64,000 bases of DNA from positions 109,456 to 173,455 of the forward strand of contig NZ_MSQB01000014.1 in NCBI RefSeq assembly GCF_002149965.1, in the 5' to 3' direction. Made by a program: the position numbers and the translations under genes. Source of the stretch: Novosphingobium panipatense (GTDB lineage Bacteria; Pseudomonadota; Alphaproteobacteria; Sphingomonadales; Sphingomonadaceae). This document shows, piece after piece, positions 7,429 to 16,848 of the stretch (positions are counted from its first letter, which is position 1; the number at the start of each line of letters is the position of its first letter). The notes under the pieces are model-generated. The model was given only the letters and a program-made list of their open reading frames with translations, did not search any database and had not been told where the DNA came from.

Positions 7429-9761
7429 GAGTAATATCCCCTGTACTGCTTGTAGAAACTGGAGATGTCATTCCCGCCGAAGCGGGCCTGCTTCTTCATG
7501 TCGACCTTGTTCAGGACTATGCCCAGGCCTTTGATGGCGCGCGGGGGAAGCTGGCGGATGGCGGCCTTGGCCACCCGGTCCATCGTCTTGCGCCATTGCA
7601 CCACGAAGACGACGCTGTCGGTCCTCGCAACGATTTCGCGGGACTCCGCGATGGGCAGGATAGGCGGGCAGTCCAGCACGATGACATCGAACTGTTCACG
7701 AAGGCGCGCGACTACCCGGTGCAGACGTCCCTGCTCGGTAAGGCGCTCTCCCTTCGGAAAGGGGCGCGTTATCGGCAGGATGCGCAAGGGCGATTGCGGG
7801 TCGGGGTAGTGGATGATGTCCGTGCTTTCCGAATGCAGCGCCTCGTAAAGGCCAGGCCCGCCCTCAGCCAGATCGAACTGCTTGCTGAGTTGGCTGCGGA
7901 TGACATCGCAGTCGACGACAATCACGCGCTCGTTGGCCATGGCGAGCGAGCGGGAAAGGCAGGCGGCGACAGTCGATTTCCCTTCCCCGGGAAGCGCGGA
8001 AGTGATCGCAATGACCTTGCACGATCGCGGTGCGGATTGCCGAACGGATACGATGACGTTGCGCAACGCCTCGGAAAATGCCCCGTTCGAGTGGGCGAGC
8101 ACTGTGTCGAGCGGCGTCCCGACATGAGGTTCGACGGAGCGATGCGACGGGATGAAGCCGAGCGCGCGGTAGCCCAGGCGATTTTCGATATCGTCGAGCG
8201 TCGTGAAGCCTCGGTAGGAAAGTTCTGCTAGGACCGCCAGCAGTGCCCCCAACAGGATACCCACGACAAGACCTAGCGCCAGATTTACGGGCAAGTTGGG
8301 CGATATCGGCAGGACTGGCACATTGGCCGAGGACAGCAGCCGCGCCGTAGGCTGCTCCGATCCCGTTCCCGCGATGATCGCGTTATAACGCTGGAGGTAG
8401 GACTGGTAGAGCGTCTGCGTCGCCTCGGCCCGCCTTTCGAGGTCGGCAAGAGATACGAGTGCGGTGTTGTCCATGCTCAGCTGTGAACGCGTGCCGTTTC
8501 GACTGGCCAGCAGCGATGACAATCGCTGGGCAGAGGCATCGGCGGTGGTTTCCAGCGCCTTGATCGATCGCGATACTTCCCCGGCGATCTGCCGATCGAG
8601 GTCACCGATCTGCTGGCGGACGGTGGCGAGATCGGGATGGTTGTCGAAATAGCGCTGCGCGAGATCGCGCTCCTTGATGACAAGTTGTGCGCGCTCGCCG
8701 CGCAGCGAGGTGACCACCGACGAGTTCACCCCCTGGCCCACGCTGTTTGCGCCGCCGGAATGCAACTGCCTGTTCGCGCTGGAAAGAGCCGCGGCATCTC
8801 TTGCCGCTTCGGCGCGCGCCTCGGCGATCTGCTGATTGTATGTGGAGATTTCCTGTTCGCTCAGGCTCGTGGCCGCCGAACTCAGCAAGCCGTTGCGGAT
8901 GCGGTAGCCTTGCACGGCTGCGAATGCGGTGTTTGCAGACTTGCGAAGTTCATCGACACGCCCTTTCAAGACTTTGGCGGCGGTCGCGTTCGTCCTGGCA
9001 AGTTCGCGCGCATCGTCGGTAGTGTAAAGCCGTGCGAAGGTGTTCGCGACCAGCGCGCTTCTCCCGGCATTGGAATCCGTGACCGAGATACGAAGCGTGA
9101 AGGAATCGCCCATGCGCGCGACGTTCAGGTGCTTGAGCAGGTAAGTGATCGCGCGTTGCCGTAGTGTATCGGGCGATATGTTGATCTTGGCATCATCCGT
9201 ATTCTTGCCCAGGCCCATCGATGTCAGGAGATTGTCGATGGCGGAGCGGGGGGCGATCACGTCGGCAATGAATTCGGGATCTCTGACCAGTCCCGTTGCA
9301 GCCAGAACCTGCCCCGCCATTTCCCGTGAGGCGATCAATTGGAGCTGGGTCTCGACATCTTCCGAACGCACGGGAACAGCAACGCCGCCTTGCCCTTCGG
9401 GCGGGACAACTTGCGTTGGCGTCGTGATCATCACCACATCGGCTGCAGACAGGTAAGTGCGTGGCAGCGCCGTGGTCCAGAGAAATGCCACAAGAACGCA
9501 TATCGCAAGAGTAAGGAAGAAAGCCTCCCTCCGGCGGCGGAGCATCGCGAAGAGATAGCGGATCGTTATCTGATCTTCAGAATAGCGATAGGAACTGCCC
9601 GGCTCTTCCAGAACCTGCGGCACCGCGCCGGACGCTTCGTAGATTGCGGGAAGGTTCAAGGCAGGCGCTCCTTGCTGCAAGGCCGAGTCATGGTGCGACG
9701 GTGATGCCGATCCCGGCACTGGCGGTGGTGAAGGCACTGACGAGCGACGCGCCTTCGACAT
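7425..9761 (-). CDS. Wzc-like polysaccharide co-polymerase / tyrosine autokinase
   Basis: Protein of 778 aa with an N-terminal Wzz domain (membrane helix near residues 78-98, periplasmic coiled coils up to about 440, GNVR-like region, second helix near 500-525) fused to a cytoplasmic BY-kinase. The kinase has Walker A LPGEGKST (Lys595), Walker A' VIVVDCDV, Walker B VIVLDCPP and a tyrosine-rich tail FYKQYRGYY. Such proteins set chain length and drive export through cycles of autophosphorylation. The start ATG lies inside the 3' end of the beta-barrel gene, giving an overlap of 74 bp with a weak ribosome site. The stop overlaps the next GT4 gene. A matching Wzb-type phosphatase is not in the window. 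Confidence 0.93.
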   Translation of the reverse strand: MSKARRSSVPSPPPVPGSASPSHHDSALQQGAPALNLPAIYEASGAVPQVLEEPGSSYRYSEDQITIRYLFAMLRRRREAFFLTLAICVLVAFLWTTALPRTYLSAADVVMITTPTQVVPPEGQGGVAVPVRSEDVETQLQLIASREMAGQVLAATGLVRDPEFIADVIAPRSAIDNLLTSMGLGKNTDDAKINISPDTLRQRAITYLLKHLNVARMGDSFTLRISVTDSNAGRSALVANTFARLYTTDDARELARTNATAAKVLKGRVDELRKSANTAFAAVQGYRIRNGLLSSAATSLSEQEISTYNQQIAEARAEAARDAAALSSANRQLHSGGANSVGQGVNSSVVTSLRGERAQLVIKERDLAQRYFDNHPDLATVRQQIGDLDRQIAGEVSRSIKALETTADASAQRLSSLLASRNGTRSQLSMDNTALVSLADLERRAEATQTLYQSYLQRYNAIIAGTGSEQPTARLLSSANVPVLPISPNLPVNLALGLVVGILLGALLAVLAELSYRGFTTLDDIENRLGYRALGFIPSHRSVEPHVGTPLDTVLAHSNGAFSEALRNVIVSVRQSAPRSCKVIAITSALPGEGKSTVAACLSRSLAMANERVIVVDCDVIRSQLSKQFDLAEGGPGLYEALHSESTDIIHYPDPQSPLRILPITRPFPKGERLTEQGRLHRVVARLREQFDVIVLDCPPILPIAESREIVARTDSVVFVVQWRKTMDRVAKAAIRQLPPRAIKGLGIVLNKVDMKKQARFGGNDISSFYKQYRGYYS

Positions 9762-10962
9762 CCTGATCGATGCACGAGATATACCCCCCGACTGAGAGGT
9801 GCGGGTTCAAGCGATACTCCGCGTTGAATCGCAGCGTCTGCCGTATCGTTCTGGTATCGACTTCGCGGTATCGGCCGCGCTCCAAAGTGGCAGACAGGCT
9901 CAGGCGCAAGTTGCGAAGCAGGTCGTGATAGGCCGTCACCGTGAGGCTATCGGTAAGGATCCCTGCGACTTCGCGGTAGCCGCTGTTCTGGAAGGTGCGT
10001 TCGGCCTGAAGCCGCACAGTGGTCAAAGGCGTGACATACCATTGCAGGTCCGCCGTGAAAGTAATGCCGGAAAAGTCTCGATAGATTGGCAGTTCATACC
10101 GGCGTGATTGATAACCGATGCCGACCTCACCCGAGAGCAGCGGCGTAACTTCGCCTTTCACGCCGATCAGAGCGCCGAGGCCTTGCGCGTCGCGGCGAAT
10201 GTCCTCTGAAGCAGATGTCGAGCGGATATTCGACAAGGTGCCGCTCGCGAAAGCGGAAAACATGTCTGAAAAGTCGTAACTTATTCTTATGTCGCCGCGG
10301 ATGGATTGGGCGTTTCGAAAGGACTGGTCGGTCTTCGAGCCGTCTCTCAGGGAAAGCGGAGCGTAACGCAGCCCTTGATAGGCAAGAGAGGGCGCTAGTC
10401 TAAACTTGCCGAACTGCAGATCGCTCCCTACTTTTCCTTCCAGCCGGTTGTAGCTTAAGGGTTCGGCGGCATCCGGTGCTGTGCCGGTGCTGCTGCGCGG
10501 TTCAATCAGGCGTGCGAATCCGATCGAGGTGACGATCTGATCCTCGTTCGCCAGCACAAAGGCGCCTTCGCTGGAAACGCTGAACTCCTCGCTATTTTCG
10601 GAGGTAAACCTTGCGAAGCGCCGAAGGGTACTGCCCGCCTTTATATCCAGGCGGTACGGTGCGAAGTCTGCGCGCATTCGCACGGCAGGAATGACAGTTG
10701 CGCTCGCGTCATGCTGCGCATCACGGCGATTGAACACATTGCTTGAGAATCCGCTGATGAACGAAACCGCGGGTTGGATAGCGAACGGGCCGAGATGAAG
10801 CGGTACGGGCTGAAAGCCGGGTTCGATACGGGCGCCCGCAGCGTCTAGGCGATCCAGGTCTGCCGCAATGACGATCGACGTGCCGGCGCTCGTCTGGGCA
10901 AGTGACATGTCGGGTGCCAGGCTCGCTCCGCAAGTCAACAGTCCTCCGATCATCCGGCGCAT
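9688..10962 (-). CDS. Outer-membrane beta-barrel protein of the exopolysaccharide cluster
   Basis: Protein of 424 aa starting at ATG 10962 (a TTG codon lies just before it). A signal peptide ends near SLAQ-TSAG. The rest shows regular amphipathic strands ending with a mature C-terminal strand (SAGIGITVAP), as in the outer-membrane beta-barrel family (BBP2/DUF2320 type) found in polysaccharide clusters of sphingomonads and acetic acid bacteria. Its place as first gene of the barrel-Wzc-GT4-Wza-GT4 run suggests that it forms or assists the outer-membrane exit channel, complementing a Wza protein without its own membrane helix (inference). The 3' end overlaps the kinase gene by 74 bp. Function beyond location is not proven. 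Confidence 0.75.
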   Translation of the reverse strand: MRRMIGGLLTCGASLAPDMSLAQTSAGTSIVIAADLDRLDAAGARIEPGFQPVPLHLGPFAIQPAVSFISGFSSNVFNRRDAQHDASATVIPAVRMRADFAPYRLDIKAGSTLRRFARFTSENSEEFSVSSEGAFVLANEDQIVTSIGFARLIEPRSSTGTAPDAAEPLSYNRLEGKVGSDLQFGKFRLAPSLAYQGLRYAPLSLRDGSKTDQSFRNAQSIRGDIRISYDFSDMFSAFASGTLSNIRSTSASEDIRRDAQGLGALIGVKGEVTPLLSGEVGIGYQSRRYELPIYRDFSGITFTADLQWYVTPLTTVRLQAERTFQNSGYREVAGILTDSLTVTAYHDLLRNLRLSLSATLERGRYREVDTRTIRQTLRFNAEYRLNPHLSVGGYISCIDQDVEGASLVSAFTTASAGIGITVAP

Positions 10963-11144
10963 CAAAAGGGATCCTGTACTTGAGCAGGCGCCGAGAAAAC
11001 GATGAAGCGTCTTCAGCAGTCCGTTGCAGAAAGGGGTTCGCAGTGTCGTCAGAGAATTGGCTGACGTCGCGATCCAATGATCAGCGGAAGGTCATTTGCA
11101 TCTGGCTGCCGTACTGGTGGAAACCATTTAGCCTTTATATCCGG

Positions 11145-12503
11145 CTATTCACGGAGTGCGCGCCTGATCTGATCCGAAAGCGGTCGGATTATATATTGTA
11201 GGATCGTGCGATGCTCGGTTTGGATAAAGGTTTCGACCGGCATACCCACGGAAAGCCGCGCGTTTCCAAGCTTGCGGAATTCCTGCTCCGAAATGGCGAT
11301 AGTCACCGGATAGAACGCATTGTTCGTGGCGGTGTCCACCGTTCGATCGGCCGCAACCTGGGTGACGCGTCCCAGCAGTTCAGGCGTTGTGCGGGCATTG
11401 AGAGCCGTGAACCGCAGGTGAGCAGACTGGCCCTTCGATACTTTGTCGATATCGGTCAATCGGACATGAGCGCGCACGACAAGATGGTCGCGAAGCGGCA
11501 CGATCTCCATCAGTGTTTCTCCCGGGCGCACCATACTACCGATCGTCCGCACCTGGAGTTTGGCCACTATCCCATCCTGCGGCGAACGAATAACGGTGCG
11601 GTCGTTCTGGTCGCTGGCCGCGACGCTTTCCTTGCGAAGGTCGGATATGGCGCTTTGTGTTTGGCCCAGCTCCAGGGCAGCTTCGCTTCTGGCGCTGCTT
11701 TCCACAGACAGGATCTGGCTTTGCAGTTCTGAAATTCTCGCCTGCGCTTGCGCGATGGCGGATAGGGCCGTGGCTCTTTGAGCCTGTACACCCAGGGCAG
11801 AGCGTTCCAGCGCATTGAGGCGATCAAGTGTTGTCAGCCTGCTGTCATAGAGCTCGCGCGTCTGCTTCAATTCCTGGCGGACCAGTGAGGATTGGCGCTG
11901 ATAGGCCTCTGCCTGACTATCGAACGAAACAATTTCTGCCTGGGACTGGGCAATACGCGCGCGAAGCTGCCTAATCTGGTCGCCTCTTGCATCGCTTATC
12001 AATCGGAAGCCACGCTGCTCATCTGCCATGACGGCGCGGACTGCGGGATCATGTTCACCCTTTTCCGTTAGGTCATCTGGGAAGGTGACATATTTCGCCC
12101 CGGACTGGAGTCCGCGCAGTCTTGCCGCCTTGGCCAGAAGCTGATCGAGGCTTAGTCGGCTATATCGAGCCGCAGCGCCGGAAACACGGCTGTCGAGGCG
12201 GATCAAGGACTGCCCGCGGCGTACGATATCGCCGTCATCCACCAGTATTTCAGCTGCTACGCCGCCGCCGAATGCGTGGGAGATTTCCTTGACATGGGTT
12301 TCAACGGTTACCTCTCCCGGAGAAATCACCGCCCCTGCCATTGGCAGAAACGAAATCAACCCTCCCAAGCCCAGTATGAGCACGATTACCGATCCCAGGC
12401 CCAACCGCACAAGGCGAGGCATTCCTGCCCCGCTGGCCGTATATGGGGTGTGGGAGGTGACCGGTGATTGGAACTCTCGTGTGGAGAGCGAGGCCGCTGT
12501 CAT
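11145..12503 (-). CDS. HlyD/PrtE-type membrane fusion protein of type I secretion
   Basis: Protein of 452 aa. One membrane helix lies near residues 31-53 (LGLGSVIVLILGLGGLISF). Then come a half lipoyl motif (GEVTVETHVKEISH), a long coiled-coil hairpin (about 120-290) and a beta-barrel/lipoyl second half (VIRSPQDGIVAKLQV, GSMVRPGETLMEIVP). The C-terminus matches the PrtE/HlyD family. It bridges the inner-membrane ABC exporter and a TolC-like outer-membrane channel. The start ATG overlaps the stop of the ABC gene by four bases. In Sphingomonas sphingan clusters an equivalent pair (atrD/atrB) sits with the polymer genes; this pair has the same position. Confidence 0.92.
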   Translation of the reverse strand: MTAASLSTREFQSPVTSHTPYTASGAGMPRLVRLGLGSVIVLILGLGGLISFLPMAGAVISPGEVTVETHVKEISHAFGGGVAAEILVDDGDIVRRGQSLIRLDSRVSGAAARYSRLSLDQLLAKAARLRGLQSGAKYVTFPDDLTEKGEHDPAVRAVMADEQRGFRLISDARGDQIRQLRARIAQSQAEIVSFDSQAEAYQRQSSLVRQELKQTRELYDSRLTTLDRLNALERSALGVQAQRATALSAIAQAQARISELQSQILSVESSARSEAALELGQTQSAISDLRKESVAASDQNDRTVIRSPQDGIVAKLQVRTIGSMVRPGETLMEIVPLRDHLVVRAHVRLTDIDKVSKGQSAHLRFTALNARTTPELLGRVTQVAADRTVDTATNNAFYPVTIAISEQEFRKLGNARLSVGMPVETFIQTEHRTILQYIIRPLSDQIRRALRE

Positions 12504-14359
12504 CGGCCGGTTACTTCAGCGGCAGTGCTGACGGTTTCGACGGAAATTTCCTTTCCAATCGTAACGTGCTGGTTCTCGTTCTTGTCGGAGGTCACCGCTG
12601 CCGCCTCATCGCTTCCCGCCTTGCTGGAGCGATGCGCGCGAATACGCTTTTCGAAATCCGAACGTGTTTCGAAACGTTCAACGCGGCCGGCGTTCATCGT
12701 CATGACGTGGCTGACGTTGGTAAGGACGTTCGGCCGATGGGCGACGATTACGACAATACCCTTTCTCTCGCGAATGCGTTTTATGGCGGCTCCCAATGCG
12801 GCTTCGCCTTCGTAATCCAGGTTGCTGTTCGGTTCGTCGAGAACAACAAGAAAAGGATTGCCGTAGATCGCACGGGCCAAGGCGATGCGTTGTTGCTGAC
12901 CAGCGGAAAGGCCGCCGCCTTGTGGGCCGATGAGATAGTCGTAGCCGCCGGGCAGGCTGACAATCAGCTCGTGACAGTCTGCATCCCGTGCTGCCTGTAT
13001 GATCGTATCCTTGTCCGGATTTTCCCTGAACCGCGAAATGTTTTGCCCGATCGTTCCTTCGAACAGTTCGATGGTCTGGGGGACATATCCGACGATGTTC
13101 GAGATCAGGTCGTCCGACCATTGGTCCAAAGTTGCACCGTCGAGCCGTATCGATCCCCTCAGCAAGGGCCATACGCCGCATAGCGTTCTTGCGAGGCATG
13201 TTTTTCCAGAACCGCTACGGCCCACGACAGCCAGTGCATCGCCCGCGCCAAGCCGGAAGCTGACGTCGGCCAGAGATACCTTTTGAGCGCCGGGAGGGCT
13301 TGCGGTCACGCCTCTGGCTTCAACTAGCCGGCAGGGTAGTTCGAGGCCCATTGGCTCGACCCGGTTCGGCAATGCTTCCAACAGGTCCCGCATGCGGGCG
13401 AGCGAGAGGCGGGCCGCGGCCATCCCCTTCCAGTTCGATATCACTTGTTCAACCGGAGCCAGCGCGCGTGCGGAGAGAATTGACCCGGCGATGATGATAC
13501 CGCCCGTTGCGCGCCCTTCGATTACGAGAAGGGCTCCGAGCGCTAGCGTGGCCGACTGCAGGAACATGCGAAACGATTTGGTCAGCCCGCCGAGAGTGCT
13601 GGATAAGTAGGAAAAACGTTCGTTTGCCTGAAGATAATCCAATTCAACGTCATGCCACTGTCGATGCCGGGCCTTCCCCATACCTAGGGCCTTGAGAACT
13701 TCCGCATTGCGCCGCGTCGCTTCGGCCAGGTTGGCTCTTCCTGCGGATGCGCGCATGGTTTCCTTTGCCAGCGGGTTGGTGACGCGGTTGTTTGCAATCA
13801 TGAGTGCGAGCAGCACCGCCACGCCGAAAAGGGAGAGAAGGCCAATACTCCAGTGGAATATGCTCAAAACCAGCAGGTATATAATGATCCAGGGCAAGTC
13901 GATAATGGCCAGAGGTCCCGGTCCTGAAAGATAGGCACGAACCGAATCCGCATCCCGAATGAGTTGCGATCCATGCGGCAATGTTCCGCGCGTCAGTTCA
14001 TAGCGAGCAATCACTTCAAGGATGCGGTCGCTGACGGATCTCATGAAGAAGGATCCGAGATGGACCATTATGCGCCCCCTGATCACATCGAGCAGGGCCT
14101 GAAAGGCATAAGCTACGATGACCAGAATAAGCAGACTTACCAGCGAAGGTACACTTCGACTGGGCAGCACATCGTCATAGACCAGCAGCATGAAGAAAGA
14201 TCCCGACAGTAGCAGCACGTTGTAGATGCTGCTGATGACGAGAATGGGGATCAGGGCGTGCTTCAGAGGCGTAAGCGCGACCTTGAGTTCCGAAGAAAGA
14301 CGGATGGCGAGGACGTTCACGGCTGCCTCAGCCCGCCGACCAGTCGTTCCGTTACCCAC
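12500..14359 (-). CDS. Type I secretion ABC transporter (PrtD family permease-ATPase)
   Basis: Protein of about 619 aa with an N-terminal six-helix ABC membrane domain (roughly 30-310) and a C-terminal ATPase: Walker A VGRSGSGKT, signature LSAGQQQR, Walker B FLVVLDEP, and H-loop VAHRP. It has no C39 peptidase domain, so it fits the PrtD/RsaD exporters for RTX-type or other C-terminally signalled proteins rather than bacteriocin exporters. GTG 14359 opens the frame; a GTG at 14320 with GAGG five bases upstream is the better-placed start and would give 606 aa. A TolC-like gene is divergent 200 bp away. The cargo is not encoded next to it; a secreted polysaccharide-modifying enzyme or adhesin is plausible. 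Confidence 0.9.
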   Translation of the reverse strand: MGNGTTGRRAEAAVNVLAIRLSSELKVALTPLKHALIPILVISSIYNVLLLSGSFFMLLVYDDVLPSRSVPSLVSLLILVIVAYAFQALLDVIRGRIMVHLGSFFMRSVSDRILEVIARYELTRGTLPHGSQLIRDADSVRAYLSGPGPLAIIDLPWIIIYLLVLSIFHWSIGLLSLFGVAVLLALMIANNRVTNPLAKETMRASAGRANLAEATRRNAEVLKALGMGKARHRQWHDVELDYLQANERFSYLSSTLGGLTKSFRMFLQSATLALGALLVIEGRATGGIIIAGSILSARALAPVEQVISNWKGMAAARLSLARMRDLLEALPNRVEPMGLELPCRLVEARGVTASPPGAQKVSLADVSFRLGAGDALAVVGRSGSGKTCLARTLCGVWPLLRGSIRLDGATLDQWSDDLISNIVGYVPQTIELFEGTIGQNISRFRENPDKDTIIQAARDADCHELIVSLPGGYDYLIGPQGGGLSAGQQQRIALARAIYGNPFLVVLDEPNSNLDYEGEAALGAAIKRIRERKGIVVIVAHRPNVLTNVSHVMTMNAGRVERFETRSDFEKRIRAHRSSKAGSDEAAAVTSDKNENQHVTIGKEISVETVSTAAEVTGR

Positions 14360-14562
14360 TTAACATACATGCTGTCGCCCGATCCACATCCGGCCTGCAT
14401 TGCCGATTGAACACTCATCTGCCGATTGCGTCCTGTCTGGAACAATCTCCGACTGCATTAGAACAGAGGTGGGGGTAGACCTCTAGCGGGAATTGATCAG
14501 TTTCGGCGCGTTTTCTCGCCAGTAGATTTGATCCAAAATGCAGATCTAGGGGGTTATACTTG

Positions 14563-16074
14563 GTGAACCGGAATCTGTGCCGCTGGGTCTGTCTGCTCAT
14601 CTGTGGCAGTTCGGCGCATCAAGCATGCGGCGAGACGCTGGAGGAGGCGTTGAGCAATGCATACCAGAATAACCCGGTACTGGCGGGCGCGCGAGAAATG
14701 GCGCGTGTCGCCGACGAAGGCGTGGTACGAGCCAAGGGCGCTTATGGGCCAAGTTTGAACGTTTCCGTACAGCACGAATTTACGGATGCAAGAATAAGGG
14801 GCGGAGTCCTTCCCGATCGGCAGGATGGCTTTGGCACTACCGCGCAATTGACGGCCTCCCAGCCGCTTTTTACGTCCGGCAGACTGTCTTCAGGGCTGGA
14901 TGCGGCCATGGCTAACAAGTTGGTTGTCCGGGCACAATTGGAGGAAACGAGTCAGCAGGCGATTGCGGATGTCGTGGCGGCCTATGTTTCATTGCAGCGG
15001 GATCTGGAATTGCACGACGTTGCCGCTGAAAACTATGATTTGCTTCTCAAACAGCGTGATCAGACGATTTCACGCTATCGATTGCGCGACTCAACTGCGC
15101 CCGATGTGGATCAGACGCTGAACCGTCTGGAACTGGCGGCAGGTCGCGTCATTTCAGCGCACGCTAATGTGGATGCAAGTGCGGCACGGTATCGGAACCT
15201 CGTGGGGCACTACCCAGACGTTCTCACACCGTTGCCGGCACTTGCGGATTTGCCGACACTGGAAACACTCTACGTGGCGGCTGAAACGAACAACCCTTCT
15301 CTGGCTGTTTCCCGGCTTCTCGAGGCCGGGTCGCGCGCAGCGGTTGCATCGGCGCGCGCTGAAATGCTGCCGCAGGTGGGCGCTTATGCATCTGCAATGC
15401 GGGCACCACTCACGCCCTATCAGAACAGCTATCGCGAGGAGTCGGTTTCCGCCGGCTTTCGCATGACGATGGCACTTTACTCTGGAGGCCAGATGTCATC
15501 GGCCCTGCGCGCCGCGAAAGATCGCAACCTTGCCGATCAGCAGTTTGTCGAGCAGGCCCGGCGCGATATGCGCGAACGCCTGGCATCCGATTGGACACGT
15601 CTGAAAGCTGCGGAAGACGCCCTGCCGCGCTACGACGCCGCAGTAGCGGCGGCAGAACGCGCCGTGGCAGGTGTAAAGCGCCAGGAGACAGCGGGAATCC
15701 GTACCTTGCGTGATGTATTGGATGTCACGAACGATCTGCTTTCGGCGCGGACAGCCGCCGTGCAGGCGCGGTCCGAGGCCTATATCCAGCGCGTCAATGT
15801 TTTGCGTGACGCGGGCATTTTGAAAATTGGCATGTTCTCCCGCGAGCGGCCTTACGATCCAGATAGTCGTACTTCGCGGCTAGGGTGGATCGCTGGTTTT
15901 CCGCTTAGGCCGATACTCGATCCGATTGACGGCATTGCGAAAAAGGCGGCCGTGGAGAAAGCAAAAGTACAACTGGAATATTCGATGGAGTTCGACTTGC
16001 CGGACGAAGATGGCCTATTGCTCAAGCCCGTGTCGCGGGAGGTAGGAGATATCTCGCTGGATGAAGCAAGGTGA
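14563..16074 (+). CDS. TolC-family outer-membrane channel
   Basis: Protein of 503 aa starting at GTG 14563, eight bases after AGGGGG; a TTG directly before it is a poorer start. A signal peptide (CLLICGSSAHQACG) precedes two repeated outer-membrane efflux domains: TLEEALSNAYQNNPVLAGARE, then GLDAAMANKLV..., and the second repeat from about residue 230. Long helices of the periplasmic tunnel are evident. The C-terminal ~75 residues extend past the usual end of the family and are rich in charge. It is divergent from the PrtD/HlyD-like genes and should complete a three-part type I secretion system. A link to polysaccharide export is also possible but less likely. Confidence 0.9.
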   Translation: MNRNLCRWVCLLICGSSAHQACGETLEEALSNAYQNNPVLAGAREMARVADEGVVRAKGAYGPSLNVSVQHEFTDARIRGGVLPDRQDGFGTTAQLTASQPLFTSGRLSSGLDAAMANKLVVRAQLEETSQQAIADVVAAYVSLQRDLELHDVAAENYDLLLKQRDQTISRYRLRDSTAPDVDQTLNRLELAAGRVISAHANVDASAARYRNLVGHYPDVLTPLPALADLPTLETLYVAAETNNPSLAVSRLLEAGSRAAVASARAEMLPQVGAYASAMRAPLTPYQNSYREESVSAGFRMTMALYSGGQMSSALRAAKDRNLADQQFVEQARRDMRERLASDWTRLKAAEDALPRYDAAVAAAERAVAGVKRQETAGIRTLRDVLDVTNDLLSARTAAVQARSEAYIQRVNVLRDAGILKIGMFSRERPYDPDSRTSRLGWIAGFPLRPILDPIDGIAKKAAVEKAKVQLEYSMEFDLPDEDGLLLKPVSREVGDISLDEAR

Positions 16075-16233
16075 ACGGTTGTCTGGTGCGTGGATTGGGT
16101 GACCTTACCAATCTGGATCAGTTAAGAACGGAATACAACGGAACTGGATTCATTCACATCTTGTCTGAACATAGGGAAATGGCCAAATTGCAGCGATAGT
16201 ATTGGCATCTGACTAGGGAAAAGAGGGGGGGTC

Positions 16234-16746
16234 ATGTTGCGGGAGGCCGTCTTTCTCTGGCTTGCAAACCATTTGCCGAAAGGGCGGATCGGTACGAGGG
16301 CGCGCTACGAAACGCTTCGATGCGCCGGGTTAAGGCTTGCGCCGAAAGTGATCGTCATGGGGCCGATCGCCATCACCCCACCCGGTGTGGGCAATCGCAT
16401 TGCGATCGGATCACGGTCATTCGTCAATTCCAACGTTCGCTTTGGAGGGAAGGGCGGGGTTACGATCGGAAAGTTCGCGCAAATTGCACCCAATGTTGCC
16501 TTTGAAACGAGCTCGCACGAACTCGCTTTTGAATGCGGTTATAGCCGCCCACCGGTGACTGCACCGGTTGTCGTGGGCGATCACGTCTGGATCGGCACTG
16601 GCGCGATAATCTTGCCGGGCGTGACCATCGGTCGGGGCGCTGTCGTTGCCGCAGGGGCTGTAGTGACGCGCGACGTTCCGCCGAGAACATTGGTTGGAGG
16701 TGTTCCGGCACGGTTTATTCGAGAAGTGCGTGAAGTCACCGCGTGA
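16234..16746 (+). CDS. Hexapeptide-repeat acyltransferase
   Basis: Protein of 170 aa with a left-handed beta-helix built of hexapeptide repeats (IAIGSRSFVNSNVRFGG, VTIGKFAQIAPNV, VVVGDHVWIGTGAIILPGV, TIGRGAVVAAGAVVTRDV). The DHVWIG element and the closing PARFIREV segment match the WcaF/NodL/LacA-type O-acetyltransferases, which use acetyl-CoA. The start is supported by AGAGGGGGGG a few bases upstream. It stands between the TolC-like gene and a GT2 glycosyltransferase in the exopolysaccharide region, so it likely acetylates a sugar of the polymer. Sphingans are commonly acetylated, which fits. The exact acceptor cannot be read from sequence. Confidence 0.85.
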   Translation: MLREAVFLWLANHLPKGRIGTRARYETLRCAGLRLAPKVIVMGPIAITPPGVGNRIAIGSRSFVNSNVRFGGKGGVTIGKFAQIAPNVAFETSSHELAFECGYSRPPVTAPVVVGDHVWIGTGAIILPGVTIGRGAVVAAGAVVTRDVPPRTLVGGVPARFIREVREVTA

Positions 16747-16848
16747 CCCGGGCCGTGCATGGGCCTTGAGCGGGGCGTTCGGTGCTTACGGATCGACAGT
16801 GCGTTGACGCATGCCGTCACAAAATAACGGCTTAACCCGGGGATCATA

